A stretch of 64,000 nt of DNA. Source: CAZQVN01 sp964596775 (GTDB taxonomy: Bacteria; Eisenbacteria; RBG-16-71-46; JABDJR01; JAWXBZ01). A model generated the notes under the pieces. That model saw only the letters and a program-made list of their open reading frames with translations, made no database searches and was not told the DNA's origin. Shown here piece after piece: positions 27,026-36,080 of the stretch. Position numbers and translations under genes: made by a program. The number at the start of each line of letters is the position of its first letter. The stretch's first letter is position 1. The stretch covers positions 1-64,000 of the forward strand of contig CAZQVN010000002.1 of assembly GCA_964596775.1 (NCBI GenBank), given 5' to 3'.

Positions 27026-29487
27026 CAGTAGGGGAGGGAGTGCAGGAGTTTGAGAATGTCGGAGAACACGCCCATGGCCGTCACCTCGGCTCCGGCGCCC
27101 GGCCCCTGGATCACCAGCGGCGTCCGGGAGTAGCGGGCGGTCGTGAACGCGATGATGTTGTCGCTCCCCTGCGTTCCGGCGAACGGATGGGTGGTGGGCA
27201 CCTCCGTGAGGCCGGCCGCGCCCTTGCCGCCGGCCAGCGTGCCCACGTAGCGCAGGACCGCACCGCGCCGGCGCGCCTGCTCGATCCGCGACCGCCACGC
27301 GGCGTCGCGCCGGGCCAGCTGCCCGTAGAATTTCGGGCCGAACGCGCCGCGGCGCAGCGCCGGCGGCACGAGGTTTTCGGCGCGGCTGTCGGCCAGCGAC
27401 ATCTCCCAGCCGAGCTGCCGCCCGAGGATCAGGAGTTTCCGGGCCACGTCCTGTCCGGACAGGTCGTCGCGCGGGTCCGGTTCGGTGAAGCCGAGATCGT
27501 GGGCCTCGCGGACGCACTCGCTGAACGGTTTCGATCCGTCGAACGAGTTGAACAGCCAGGACAGCGTACCGGACAGGATCCCTTCCACCTTGCGCACGGA
27601 ATCCCCGGAGGCCACCAGATCCTTGAGCGTGGAGATGATCGGGAGCCCGGCCCCGACGTTCGCCTCGCAGAGAAAGTGCTTGGACCGCGCATCGAGAATG
27701 TCCATGAGCGCCCGGTATCGGCGCGGCGGCAGGACGTTCGCCTTCTTGTTCGGCGTGATGATGTGCAGGTCCGCCCGCACGTAGTCCGGGTAGTCGGCGA
27801 CGATCTCCGAACTGGCGGTGCAGTCCACGAGGGCCACGTTGATGAACGGCGCCCCCGGCAGCCTCCGGGCGATCTCGGCCGGCGACAGCGGAGTCTGCGA
27901 TCGGTCGAGGGCCGTCCGCCACGACTTCGCGTCGAACCCCCCGGCGTCGAACGCCAGCTTCCGGCTGTTGGCCACGCCGCAGACGCGCACGTCGAACCCC
28001 TGTTTCAGGAGATACTCGCGGCGGGTGAAGATCTGGTCGAGCAGCGTCCGCCCGATGTTGCCCACCCCGGCCACGACCAGCGCCAGGCGCTTCCGGTTCT
28101 CGAAGAACGCCTCGTGGATCACGTTCAGCGTGCGGCCGGCCTCCCGCGAGTTCACGACCATGGAGATGTTGTGCTCGGAAGCTCCCTGGGCGATCGCGCT
28201 GATCGAGATGCCGTGGCGGCCGATCCCGTCGAACACCTTGCCGGCCACGCCGGGCGTGCCGCGCATCCCCTCGCCGACGATGGCCACGATCGTCTGGTCC
28301 CTTTTCGCGTCGAGGAACGTCCACTTCGACGCGATCTCGTGGGCGAACTCGCGCTCGAGAGCCTTCCGGGCCCGGTCGGCGTCGTCGTCGGAGACGGCAA
28401 AGCAGATCGTGTGTTCCGAGGAGGCCTGCGAGATGAGGATCACGTTGACCCGGGCCGCGGCCAGCGCGCGAAACAGGCGCTCGGAGGTGCCCGGCACGCC
28501 GACCATGGCCAGCCCCTTGAGGGTCAGCAGCGTGATCCGGTCCACCGAGCTGATGCCGCGGGCCACCTCGGTGCTCGTCGTCCGGCGCGCGGAAACCCGG
28601 GTGCCGGGCGCATCGGGGTTCAGCGTGTTCTTGATGACGATCGGGATCTTCTTCGACACGGCGGGGGCGATCGTGGCCGAGTGCAGGACCCGCGCGCCGA
28701 AGTAGGACAGCTCCATCGCCTCCTCGTACGACAGGTGCGGCACGACGAACGCCCCGGGCACGGCGGCGGGATCCGCGGAGAGGATCCCGTCCACGTCGGT
28801 CCAGATTTCCACGGCCGCGGCTCCGAGCGCCGCTCCGATCAGCGACGCGGTGTAGTCCGAGCCGTTGCGTCCGATCGTCGTCGTCCGCCCGTCCTCGGTC
28901 CGGGCGATGAAGCCGGTGACGACGGCGATCACGTTGCGTCCGTGGTCGGCCTTGAGCTTCCGGTAGCCCGCCCGCGCCGCCCGGGCGGTCGGAACGGCCT
29001 GGACGACCGCCTGCGTGAACGTGTCGTCGGTGACGATCCACTCGCGGGCGTCCACCGCCCGGGCCGGATGGCGGCGGTCGAGGAACGCGGCGAGTATCGG
29101 AGCGCTGAGGCGCTCGCCGAAGGAGGCCGCCATGTCGCGGGCGCGGGGGTGCGCGTCGCGGAGGAGGTGGATCCCCCTGAGAACGTCGGCCAGTTCGCCG
29201 GTCAGGAGCGCGATGTCCCTGAGGACCTTCCGGGATCCGCTTCGCCCGAGCAGCGCCGTGGCCGCGCTCCGGTGCCGGCGCACCAGCGCGTCGAGGATCT
29301 CCTCGTGGGAGCGGTCGCCGGCCTCCGCCCGCCGGGCGGCTTCGAGGAGCTGATTCGTCACTCCCTGGAAGGCGGAAACGACAACGACCACGTTGTCCCG
29401 CGCAGCGCGTTCGAGAACGATGTCCGCCACGGACCGCAGGCGCTCGGGCGTGGACAGGGACGACCCGCCGAATTTCAGTATTTTCAT
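27025..29487 (-). CDS. thrA: Bifunctional aspartate kinase / homoserine dehydrogenase
   Basis: An 820-residue fusion, the same length as E. coli ThrA. The aspartate kinase half begins with KFGGSS at residues 5-10. Paired ACT-type regulatory regions lie around 315-460 (LTLKGLAMVGVPGTS, VAIVGEGMRGTPGVAG). The homoserine dehydrogenase half starts near 465 with VVAGVGNIGRTLLDQ (NAD(P) fold) and includes GLPIISTLKDLVASGD near 620. It catalyses the first and third steps to threonine and is probably feedback-inhibited by it, as expected from the ACT regions. It leads the thr operon; no attenuator-like leader peptide is seen in the short 22-bp gap upstream of it. Confidence 0.95.
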   Translation of the reverse strand: MKILKFGGSSLSTPERLRSVADIVLERAARDNVVVVVSAFQGVTNQLLEAARRAEAGDRSHEEILDALVRRHRSAATALLGRSGSRKVLRDIALLTGELADVLRGIHLLRDAHPRARDMAASFGERLSAPILAAFLDRRHPARAVDAREWIVTDDTFTQAVVQAVPTARAARAGYRKLKADHGRNVIAVVTGFIARTEDGRTTTIGRNGSDYTASLIGAALGAAAVEIWTDVDGILSADPAAVPGAFVVPHLSYEEAMELSYFGARVLHSATIAPAVSKKIPIVIKNTLNPDAPGTRVSARRTTSTEVARGISSVDRITLLTLKGLAMVGVPGTSERLFRALAAARVNVILISQASSEHTICFAVSDDDADRARKALEREFAHEIASKWTFLDAKRDQTIVAIVGEGMRGTPGVAGKVFDGIGRHGISISAIAQGASEHNISMVVNSREAGRTLNVIHEAFFENRKRLALVVAGVGNIGRTLLDQIFTRREYLLKQGFDVRVCGVANSRKLAFDAGGFDAKSWRTALDRSQTPLSPAEIARRLPGAPFINVALVDCTASSEIVADYPDYVRADLHIITPNKKANVLPPRRYRALMDILDARSKHFLCEANVGAGLPIISTLKDLVASGDSVRKVEGILSGTLSWLFNSFDGSKPFSECVREAHDLGFTEPDPRDDLSGQDVARKLLILGRQLGWEMSLADSRAENLVPPALRRGAFGPKFYGQLARRDAAWRSRIEQARRRGAVLRYVGTLAGGKGAAGLTEVPTTHPFAGTQGSDNIIAFTTARYSRTPLVIQGPGAGAEVTAMGVFSDILKLLHSLPY

Positions 29488-29509
29488 GGGACGGGGATAT
29501 TAGCCGCGA

Positions 29510-32320
29510 TCAGTCCGCAGGCCAAGACTCGTGGGGGGCGTTGTTCAGGACCTCGCGGATCTTTCTGGACAGGCCGTCCAGGGAGAACGGCTTCTGGATG
29601 AACGCGGCGTTGGCGTCGAGGATGCCGTGACGGACGATGGCATCATCGGGGTAGCCGGACATGTACAGAACGCGGATTCCCGGCCGCATTTCCGTGAGGG
29701 CGTTGGCCAGCTTTCCGCCCCCCATTCCCGGCATGACCACGTCGGTGAGCAGGAGGTCGATGTGTCCCGCGTGGGCCCGGGCCACCTCGATGGCCGCTTC
29801 ACCCGAGTCGGCTTCGAGCACCGTGTACCCGTTCATTTCGAGGATGTCCTTCGCCAGGGACCGGACCTGTTCCTCGTCTTCGGTGAGCAGGACCGTTTCC
29901 GAGCCGGCTGCCGATTTCGCCGCCGTTTCCCGGCAGTCGTTTTCGAGGACGGTGTCCGGAACTCGGGGGAGGTAGACGCGGAACGTGGACCCGTGTCCCG
30001 GTTCGGAGTAGACGTGGATGTCTCCCCCGGCCTGGCGGGCGATCCCGTAGATGATCGAGAGACCGAGGCCGGTGCCCTTGCCGCGGGCCTTCGTGGTGAA
30101 GAACGGCTCGAACAGCCGCTCGCAGGTCGCCGCGTCCATGCCGACGCCGTTGTCGGTGACCGCCAGAACCACGTAGGACCCGGGCATCAGGTCCAGACGC
30201 TTGCGGGCGTAGGCTTCGTCCACCTCGGCCCGGGAGACTTCGAACGTCAGGTTGCCCCCCACGGGCATCGCGTCCCGCGCGTTGACGGCGAGGTTCATGA
30301 TGACCTGCTCGAGCTGGCCCTTGTCCGCCAGCACCAGGGCGGGGTCGCTGCCGACGCTGACGGTCAGCGTGATGTCCTCGCCGATCAGGCGGCGGATCAT
30401 CTCGTCGACGCCGGACAGCACCGCGTTCATGTCGTGAACGCGGGATTCGACGACGTCCTTGCGGCTGAACGCCAGCAGCTGTCCGGCCAGCAGGCTCCCG
30501 CGGATTCCCGCCTGGTTGATGGAGCGGGCCTCCCTGTAGTCGGGCGACCCCCTTTCGGCGCGGTTCATCATCAGCTCGGCGTGCCCGATGATCACGGTCA
30601 GCAGGTTGTTGAAATCGTGGGCCACCCCGCCGGCGAGCCGGCCGACCGCCTCCATCTTCTGGGCATGGCGCAGCTGTTCCTCGAGTTGCTTTGCGTCGGT
30701 GACGTCGTTGGCCACCCCGATGAAGCCATCCGGTTCGCCCGCCGCGTTGCGGAGCGGCGTGAACCAGGTTTCGAACGCAAGGTCCCCGATCGGGATGATC
30801 TCGGTGAACTCTTCGCCGGCGAGGGCACGGTCGATGCTTTCCAGGACGCGCGGATGATCCTTGTAGGCCTCGTGAACGGACTGCCCCACGACGGCTCCCG
30901 GCGTGAGCGCCAGCCGCTCGAGGCCCCGCCCTTCCGAGAGGGTGAACGTGCCGTCGCGGTCGATGGCGAAGAGAACGATGGGGGCGTTGTCGATGACGCG
31001 CTTGAGCCGTTCCTCCGCCCGGACGAGAGCCAGTTCGGCCCTCCTTCGCTCGGTGAGGTCGCGGAACTCGATCATGGTCAACCGCCGCCCCTCGTCCTCG
31101 AAGCGGGATCCGAACACTTCGGCGATCTTCTCCTCGCCCTGTCGCGTCTTGAGGCGGCACTCCTGGCCGAGCAGGCCGCGTTCGATGGAAATGTCCCGGT
31201 AGTGGTTCTCGAGCCTCTTCCATTCGGGCTCCGGATGGAGGTCCTCCAGCGACAGCTGGAGCAGCTCGGACATGGAGTAGTCGAGCATCCGCCGGGCCAT
31301 CGCGTTGGCCATGACGATCCGGCGGTCCTCCGGGTCGATCATGACGATGGCGCTCGAGCTCCGCTCGAAGAGAATCCGGTACCGGGCCTCCGACTTGCGG
31401 AGGACCTCGAGATCCGAGAGATCCTGGATCATGACGATCGCTTCGTGCGGCCGCCCGTCCGGTCCCTTGATCGGTAATGCCGTCAGGTACAGGTTGCGCA
31501 CCGACCCATTTCGGGATCTGCGGATTTCCTGGTGGGCGGCCTGGTTCGTGGCCATGGCCTTCTTGACCGGGCACAATTCGAGATGTTCGCCGCAGTGCCG
31601 GCTGTCCAGTCCCTCGCAGATGCTCCGGCAGGGAAGGCCGAGCCATTCCGTTTCGTCGTCGTCGGGGTCGAAGCGGGTCGACATCGCCTTGTTCGTCCAC
31701 TTGATGGACCCGTTTTCGTCCGTCACGGCCACGTACGTGTCCGTCTGGCTGACCACCGCGGTGAACTTCTGGCGCTCGCGATCCAGGACGCGCAGCTGGT
31801 CGTCGAGCCGCTTGAACCATCTCTCGTACTGGTGAAGCTGGACCCGGGCCTGTCCGGTGCGGACGAGGTCGTGGACTTTTTCCGCGAGGATCCGGGTCAT
31901 CCGGGCTACTCCGGTCGCGGCGGCCTCGAAGCCCCGGGGCGGCGTGGAATCCGGCCAGGTCAGGCATCCCGCTCCGAGGACGATGTCCCCGGCGGCGATC
32001 GGAAACATCCGGACGCATGTTTCGCCGACGGACGCGGACGCGTCGGCGGCGGGACGGCGATTCTCCGCGATGTCGCGGGCAAACTGTTCGAGGAGCGGCT
32101 TGATGACCGCCCTGGATTCGGGCTCCACGCCCTCCCAGGCCTCCCCGGGAACGTCCGTGACGTTCAGTACCAGCAGTCCGGCGCCGGCAGCCCCCGCTTC
32201 GGCGGCCAGAACCCGGCCGCCCGCCGCGAGCGCGTCGTCGACGGTGCGGCAGGCCAGGATGGAGGTCACCCCGTCCAGCGGGGGATCCGAGTCGAGGGGA
32301 GAGGGGGAGGCCTGCGACAT
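29510..32320 (-). CDS. Hybrid PAS sensor histidine kinase with C-terminal receiver
   Basis: A 936-residue soluble sensor. In order: an N-terminal GAF-like region (about 20-150), a coiled coil (155-188), PAS1 (188-300), PAS2 (312-425), PAS3 (437-550), HisKA with phospho-acceptor H568 in GGVAHDFNN, a HATPase with DNGVGMD and GKGTGLGLSIIYG, and a receiver domain with phospho-acceptor D860 in TDVVMPGMGG. PAS1 has a cysteine cluster (C231, C235, C243, C250 plus H242) that could bind metal or sense redox state. No transmembrane segment is seen. The start at 32320 is 5 bp after the GAF gene stop, without a ribosome site, which suggests coupling. Output partner is unknown. Confidence 0.88.
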   Translation of the reverse strand: MSQASPSPLDSDPPLDGVTSILACRTVDDALAAGGRVLAAEAGAAGAGLLVLNVTDVPGEAWEGVEPESRAVIKPLLEQFARDIAENRRPAADASASVGETCVRMFPIAAGDIVLGAGCLTWPDSTPPRGFEAAATGVARMTRILAEKVHDLVRTGQARVQLHQYERWFKRLDDQLRVLDRERQKFTAVVSQTDTYVAVTDENGSIKWTNKAMSTRFDPDDDETEWLGLPCRSICEGLDSRHCGEHLELCPVKKAMATNQAAHQEIRRSRNGSVRNLYLTALPIKGPDGRPHEAIVMIQDLSDLEVLRKSEARYRILFERSSSAIVMIDPEDRRIVMANAMARRMLDYSMSELLQLSLEDLHPEPEWKRLENHYRDISIERGLLGQECRLKTRQGEEKIAEVFGSRFEDEGRRLTMIEFRDLTERRRAELALVRAEERLKRVIDNAPIVLFAIDRDGTFTLSEGRGLERLALTPGAVVGQSVHEAYKDHPRVLESIDRALAGEEFTEIIPIGDLAFETWFTPLRNAAGEPDGFIGVANDVTDAKQLEEQLRHAQKMEAVGRLAGGVAHDFNNLLTVIIGHAELMMNRAERGSPDYREARSINQAGIRGSLLAGQLLAFSRKDVVESRVHDMNAVLSGVDEMIRRLIGEDITLTVSVGSDPALVLADKGQLEQVIMNLAVNARDAMPVGGNLTFEVSRAEVDEAYARKRLDLMPGSYVVLAVTDNGVGMDAATCERLFEPFFTTKARGKGTGLGLSIIYGIARQAGGDIHVYSEPGHGSTFRVYLPRVPDTVLENDCRETAAKSAAGSETVLLTEDEEQVRSLAKDILEMNGYTVLEADSGEAAIEVARAHAGHIDLLLTDVVMPGMGGGKLANALTEMRPGIRVLYMSGYPDDAIVRHGILDANAAFIQKPFSLDGLSRKIREVLNNAPHESWPAD

Positions 32321-32325
32321 GTGGC

Positions 32326-32799
32326 TTATGAGGCCGCCCGCATGGAGCGCCGGCTCTGGTACAGGGCGGCCAGGCGGTCGGCCAGTTTCTGGACCATGTC
32401 CACGGACACGTCGTCGAACGCCGCCACTTCGTGACTGTCGATGTCCACCTGGGCGTAGATGATGTCGTCCTTCTGGATCAGGACGACGAGTTCCGACTTC
32501 GTCTCGGTGCTGCACGCCAGGTAGTTCGCCTCGTTGCGGACATCGGGGATGTTCTTGTTCCGCCGCTCGGCAACCGCCGATCCGCAGACGCCCTGGCCGA
32601 CCCCGATGAACACGTGGTCCGTGGGGGCTCCGACGAACGGGCCGAGCCGGAGCACCTGGTCCGGGAAGAGTTCGTAGATGCCCGTCCAGTGGAAACGCGG
32701 ATTCATCTCGTGCAGACCCTGCACCGCGGCGTCGAGGATGGCTTCGAGGTCCGCCCCTTCGCGATCCATGCGGTCCAGTCTCTCCAGCAGTCTTTCCAT
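32326..32799 (-). CDS. GAF-domain protein, fRMsr-like
   Basis: A 157-residue protein close in pattern to free methionine-(R)-sulfoxide reductases: GVGQGVCGSAVAERR, PDVRNEANYLACSTETKSELVV and VDIDSHEVAAFDD. Cys72 and Cys96 sit 24 residues apart, exactly like Cys94 and Cys118 of the E. coli enzyme. The position of E. coli Cys84 is His62 here. Thus the catalytic Cys may remain but the usual resolving chemistry is altered; it could be a reductase variant or a redox/ligand sensor. The ATG at 32799 has GGGAGGGG upstream. It precedes and is probably coupled to the hybrid histidine kinase gene. Confidence 0.78.
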   Translation of the reverse strand: MERLLERLDRMDREGADLEAILDAAVQGLHEMNPRFHWTGIYELFPDQVLRLGPFVGAPTDHVFIGVGQGVCGSAVAERRNKNIPDVRNEANYLACSTETKSELVVLIQKDDIIYAQVDIDSHEVAAFDDVSVDMVQKLADRLAALYQSRRSMRAAS

Positions 32800-32978
32800 G
32801 GTCGTGACCCCTCCCGATGCAGGGCGGCACACGGCAATCCCTTCCGTTCGGAGCGGATCCCGGCGCGGGACTTTGAGCTGTAACGTAAGGATCGGCAGGA
32901 GGCTGCCGGGACTTTACCGGGGAGACGGGGCGGGGAGGGCGGGTCGCCGGACGGAACTGTCCCGCTATCGTGTTGGAA

Positions 32979-34343
32979 CTACTGCTCTTGGCGACTGCGC
33001 CGTCGCTCCCCGCTGTCTCCGGCCAGCGCGGCATAGCGATGCCCGATGCCGAGAGCGACGAGGAACCAGGCGGCGGCAAGGCCCATGTTCACCATCGCGA
33101 ACTCCCGCGTTCCGAACGACAACCAGGCCGTTCCGGCGAACACGACCCCCGCGGACAGCACGTCCCCGGCCCGGACGAAGAAGGTATCGATGGCCTGCTT
33201 CGCCGTGTATTTCTCCTCCCGGGTCGTGGGAAGAAACAGGGCCTGGCGCACCGTGTTCTGCAGCGAGTAGTCCGTGGCGTTCTCGACCGTCTTGGCCCAG
33301 CGGATCACGCCGAGTATCGGCACGAACGCGAGGAGCGCATAACTCCCGAGGGCGATCACCGGCAACACGGCGAGCGCGGCGCGGACACCGGCATACTTGA
33401 TGATCCGGGACACCAGGAACAGCTGAATCAGCAACCCGGCCACGTTCACCACTCCGAAGAAGTCGGAGTAGAATTTGCCGATGAACTCCCTTTCGTCGAG
33501 GCCTCCCGCGATCCCGGCGGCCACCGCATCCCGCGCGGCGGCGGACACGGTCTTTCCGAGGATGTACTCGCCGGTCGTGTTGACCCAGTTGAGGAGGAGC
33601 ATGAGGACGGCGATCAACAGCAGGTAGCGGTTTGCGAACAGGACGGCCAGCGCGCCTTTCCGCCCGACGGGCTGGTCTTCCGCGCCGGTCGCGGAACCGG
33701 CCGAACGCCTGTGCCGTTCCCGTCCGTCCACATGATTCGTGATGAGCAGCGAGAGGACGAGCAGTCCCGCCGCCACGAGCATGAGCTGGTACAGGCCCAG
33801 CGGAGCGATCAGCCACCCGGTGATCACGCTGCCGAGCACCGCACCCGCCGAGGCTCCGAAGGCCACGATCGCGAACAGCCGCTTTCCCTCCTCGACGGAG
33901 TACACATCGTTCGCGAACGCCCAGAACTGGGCGGGAACCATCAGGTTGAATATGCCGACCCAGAGAAAGAACACGACCCCGAGCGGCACCCCCAGCCGCG
34001 CCAGAAAATAGAACAGGACGAGGCACCCGGCGAAGAACAGCGTGACCGCGTTGATGAGGGGACGGCGTGGCAGGCGCCCGGCCAGCCATCCGTAGAACGG
34101 CACCGCCACGCCGATCAACAGGACCGCCTGGCCGGCGGACAGGTAGCTCTTGAGCTCGGCGCCGCCGCCGGCGAGAATCAGCGCCTCGCGGACCGGCTTG
34201 ATGATGTAGTAGGACGTGAGAATCAGGAAGATGTTGAAGGTCATGAGCAGGGCGGTCATCCCTTCGCCGGCACGCACTTCGGTGAAGAGGCCGAGAAGGC
34301 GCTCCATGCCGCTTCGCGGGCGGGCGGCCGCGCCGTTGCTCAT
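32979..34343 (-). CDS. ATP/ADP-translocase-like (Npt/NTT) carrier, MFS superfamily
   Basis: A 454-residue inner-membrane protein with about 11-12 hydrophobic segments. The N-terminal segment MTFNIFLILTSYYIIKPVRE and FWAFANDVYSVEEGKRLFA, together with TDYSLQNTVRQALFLPTTRE near residue 365, resemble the Npt1/Npt2 nucleotide transporter family known from rickettsiae, chlamydiae and plastids; free-living bacteria carry relatives of unknown substrate. Its start lies 3 bp after the stop of the kinase-like gene, so the two belong to one operon. Substrate, direction and energy source are unknown; nucleotide transport is inference from the family. Confidence 0.75.
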   Translation of the reverse strand: MSNGAAARPRSGMERLLGLFTEVRAGEGMTALLMTFNIFLILTSYYIIKPVREALILAGGGAELKSYLSAGQAVLLIGVAVPFYGWLAGRLPRRPLINAVTLFFAGCLVLFYFLARLGVPLGVVFFLWVGIFNLMVPAQFWAFANDVYSVEEGKRLFAIVAFGASAGAVLGSVITGWLIAPLGLYQLMLVAAGLLVLSLLITNHVDGRERHRRSAGSATGAEDQPVGRKGALAVLFANRYLLLIAVLMLLLNWVNTTGEYILGKTVSAAARDAVAAGIAGGLDEREFIGKFYSDFFGVVNVAGLLIQLFLVSRIIKYAGVRAALAVLPVIALGSYALLAFVPILGVIRWAKTVENATDYSLQNTVRQALFLPTTREEKYTAKQAIDTFFVRAGDVLSAGVVFAGTAWLSFGTREFAMVNMGLAAAWFLVALGIGHRYAALAGDSGERRRSRQEQ

Positions 34344-34346
34344 CGT

Positions 34347-36080
34347 CTAGCGATCCACCGCGACGACGCGACCCGACGTCCGCGTCACCCACGCCGTCAC
34401 CGGGGCGCCGAATCCGTTCCCGCGGTCCACCTGGAGCTCGAAGCCGAGGAACGGCGCATCGGAAGCCGGCGCCTCCGCCGCGACCTCCCGGAGCGGGGGC
34501 GCGTTCGTGTCGACGAGCGTTGCCGCCAGGGTGATCCACCCGGAAGCGGCCGCCGCATCCCTGTCGCGCGCGGCCGCCTTCAGGCGGACCCTGTACACGG
34601 GAGTCGAGTCCGGGTAGAGCCCCTTTTCCGCGCCAAGATCATGAAACGCGAGCCGGCCGTCCGCGAACGTGAAATGGTCGAGGGGCGTGACGCGGTCGAA
34701 CCACCAGCGCGCGATGATGTCCCGCCTTTCCCCGAGGACGCGGGCGATGTAGCCCGCCGCCGCGGGGTTCTCGTATTGTCCGGTTTCCGCGGCGGCGGCG
34801 AGCAGGTCGTCGTCGAAGGCCGCGATGATCTTGGCGGCCCAGTAGCCGTCGCGGTCGGTGAGGTTCGCGAACGCCGAGTTCGGGTTCAGCGGTTTCCACT
34901 CGATCGGGTCGAACAGGTCCGCCGAAAAATAGCCGACTTCATCGAGCCCGGCGGGGCGCTCCTTCCTCCGCCAGGCGTCTTCATGGAGCCCGAGGGAGAG
35001 AAGCCGGCCGCCGATCGCCGGGAAGTCCACCGAGTATTCGTGGTTGTACTGGGGCCAGGGCCCGCTCGCACCGGCGCCGAGCGTGCTGGCGAAATCGATC
35101 AGGTGATGTTTCACGAACGAAGCGCCGTTTTCCTCGACGTACATGTCCAGCGTGTTCCCCTGTTTCATGTCGAAGTGATCGAGCCAGGCGCAGAACATCC
35201 GCAGCCCGCGGAGCTCCCGGCGGTCCTCGTGAGGAACGGCATCGTTCGGATCGTCCTTCCGCCGCCCCTTGTAGTCGAAGGGCCCGAGCGGTGTCCCGGC
35301 GAGAAAGCGGCTGGAGATGGCCAGGTACCGCCCGTCCTTGAGGGGGTCGACGCGGGAGAGAATCCCGTCCAGATCCTCCTCGGTCATCGTGCGCTTCGTG
35401 CCGTCGGCCAGCCTGATCCGGACGCCGTCGCCGACCTTCACGTCGGCGCGGCGGAACCTCACGACGTCGTCGAGGGGTACGTTGTAGCCGATCGCATGGA
35501 GCAGCCGCCCGGTGATCGCGTTGGCTCCCCCGGTCATGCCCGGGAAACCCGGCGGGTCGAACTTGATCAGGTAGAGATCCCCCCGCGCGTCCCGGATGTT
35601 GAAACCCGGCGTGACCCCTTCGGTCTTGGCGCTGATCACCGTCCATGGAGGAGAGGGTGCGGAACCGTCCCCCCCGGCCGGCCCCCGGGCCACGTCGGCG
35701 GGAGTCCAGCCGCCGAAACCGACCCGGTTCGTGAACCAGGAGGAGTTCGGCACCTCGTCGAGCGTGTTGACGTTGACCGCCGGGGGAACGTGATCGCCGC
35801 CGAACAGGACGCCGACACGGCGCAGGAACCGGCCCGGGTGGGTCAGCCGGGCCACCGGTCTCCCGAACGTCTCGTTGACGCCGTCCCAGAGCAGGTTCGG
35901 GTCGCGTTCCGCGGGCTCGGGAATGGTTCTCCGGTCGTCTTCGTGCCAGACGACCGGCCGGTCCTCGAGCGGCGGACGGGCAGCGACCGGCGCGGCGCCC
36001 GGCAGAAGCGCGGCGGCGATCACCAGGCAGCGGAGGGCCTGGCGCGGCAGGTCAGCGTTCGGGTACGGGATTCCGGCCAT
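34347..36080 (-). CDS. Exported protein with kinase-like motifs
   Basis: A 577-residue protein with a signal peptide (hydrophobic core at about 16-30, likely cleavage after VAA near 34). A putative kinase core is visible: LIKFD with Lys173, a catalytic-loop-like HFDMKQGN (H302, D304, K306, N309), and LIDF at 327-330 in the place of the DFG motif. These match the order and approximate spacing of protein-kinase, HipA and CotH/Fam20 folds. Family membership is not established. The C-terminal ~170 residues look beta-rich. The start at 36080 overlaps the barrel gene by 29 bp. Neighbours are a barrel gene upstream and the nucleotide-carrier-like gene 3 bp downstream. Confidence 0.7.
   Translation of the reverse strand: MAGIPYPNADLPRQALRCLVIAAALLPGAAPVAARPPLEDRPVVWHEDDRRTIPEPAERDPNLLWDGVNETFGRPVARLTHPGRFLRRVGVLFGGDHVPPAVNVNTLDEVPNSSWFTNRVGFGGWTPADVARGPAGGDGSAPSPPWTVISAKTEGVTPGFNIRDARGDLYLIKFDPPGFPGMTGGANAITGRLLHAIGYNVPLDDVVRFRRADVKVGDGVRIRLADGTKRTMTEEDLDGILSRVDPLKDGRYLAISSRFLAGTPLGPFDYKGRRKDDPNDAVPHEDRRELRGLRMFCAWLDHFDMKQGNTLDMYVEENGASFVKHHLIDFASTLGAGASGPWPQYNHEYSVDFPAIGGRLLSLGLHEDAWRRKERPAGLDEVGYFSADLFDPIEWKPLNPNSAFANLTDRDGYWAAKIIAAFDDDLLAAAAETGQYENPAAAGYIARVLGERRDIIARWWFDRVTPLDHFTFADGRLAFHDLGAEKGLYPDSTPVYRVRLKAAARDRDAAAASGWITLAATLVDTNAPPLREVAAEAPASDAPFLGFELQVDRGNGFGAPVTAWVTRTSGRVVAVDR

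Noticed and set aside
27025..29510. thr attenuator leader peptide
   Set aside because: Only 22 bp separate thrA from the histidine kinase gene, and no short Thr/Ile-rich frame with a terminator hairpin is present.
32979..34343. Evidence that the organism is an intracellular parasite because of an ATP/ADP-translocase-like gene
   Set aside because: Relatives of this carrier occur in free-living bacteria, and the window carries threonine biosynthesis and urate degradation, which do not suggest reduction.
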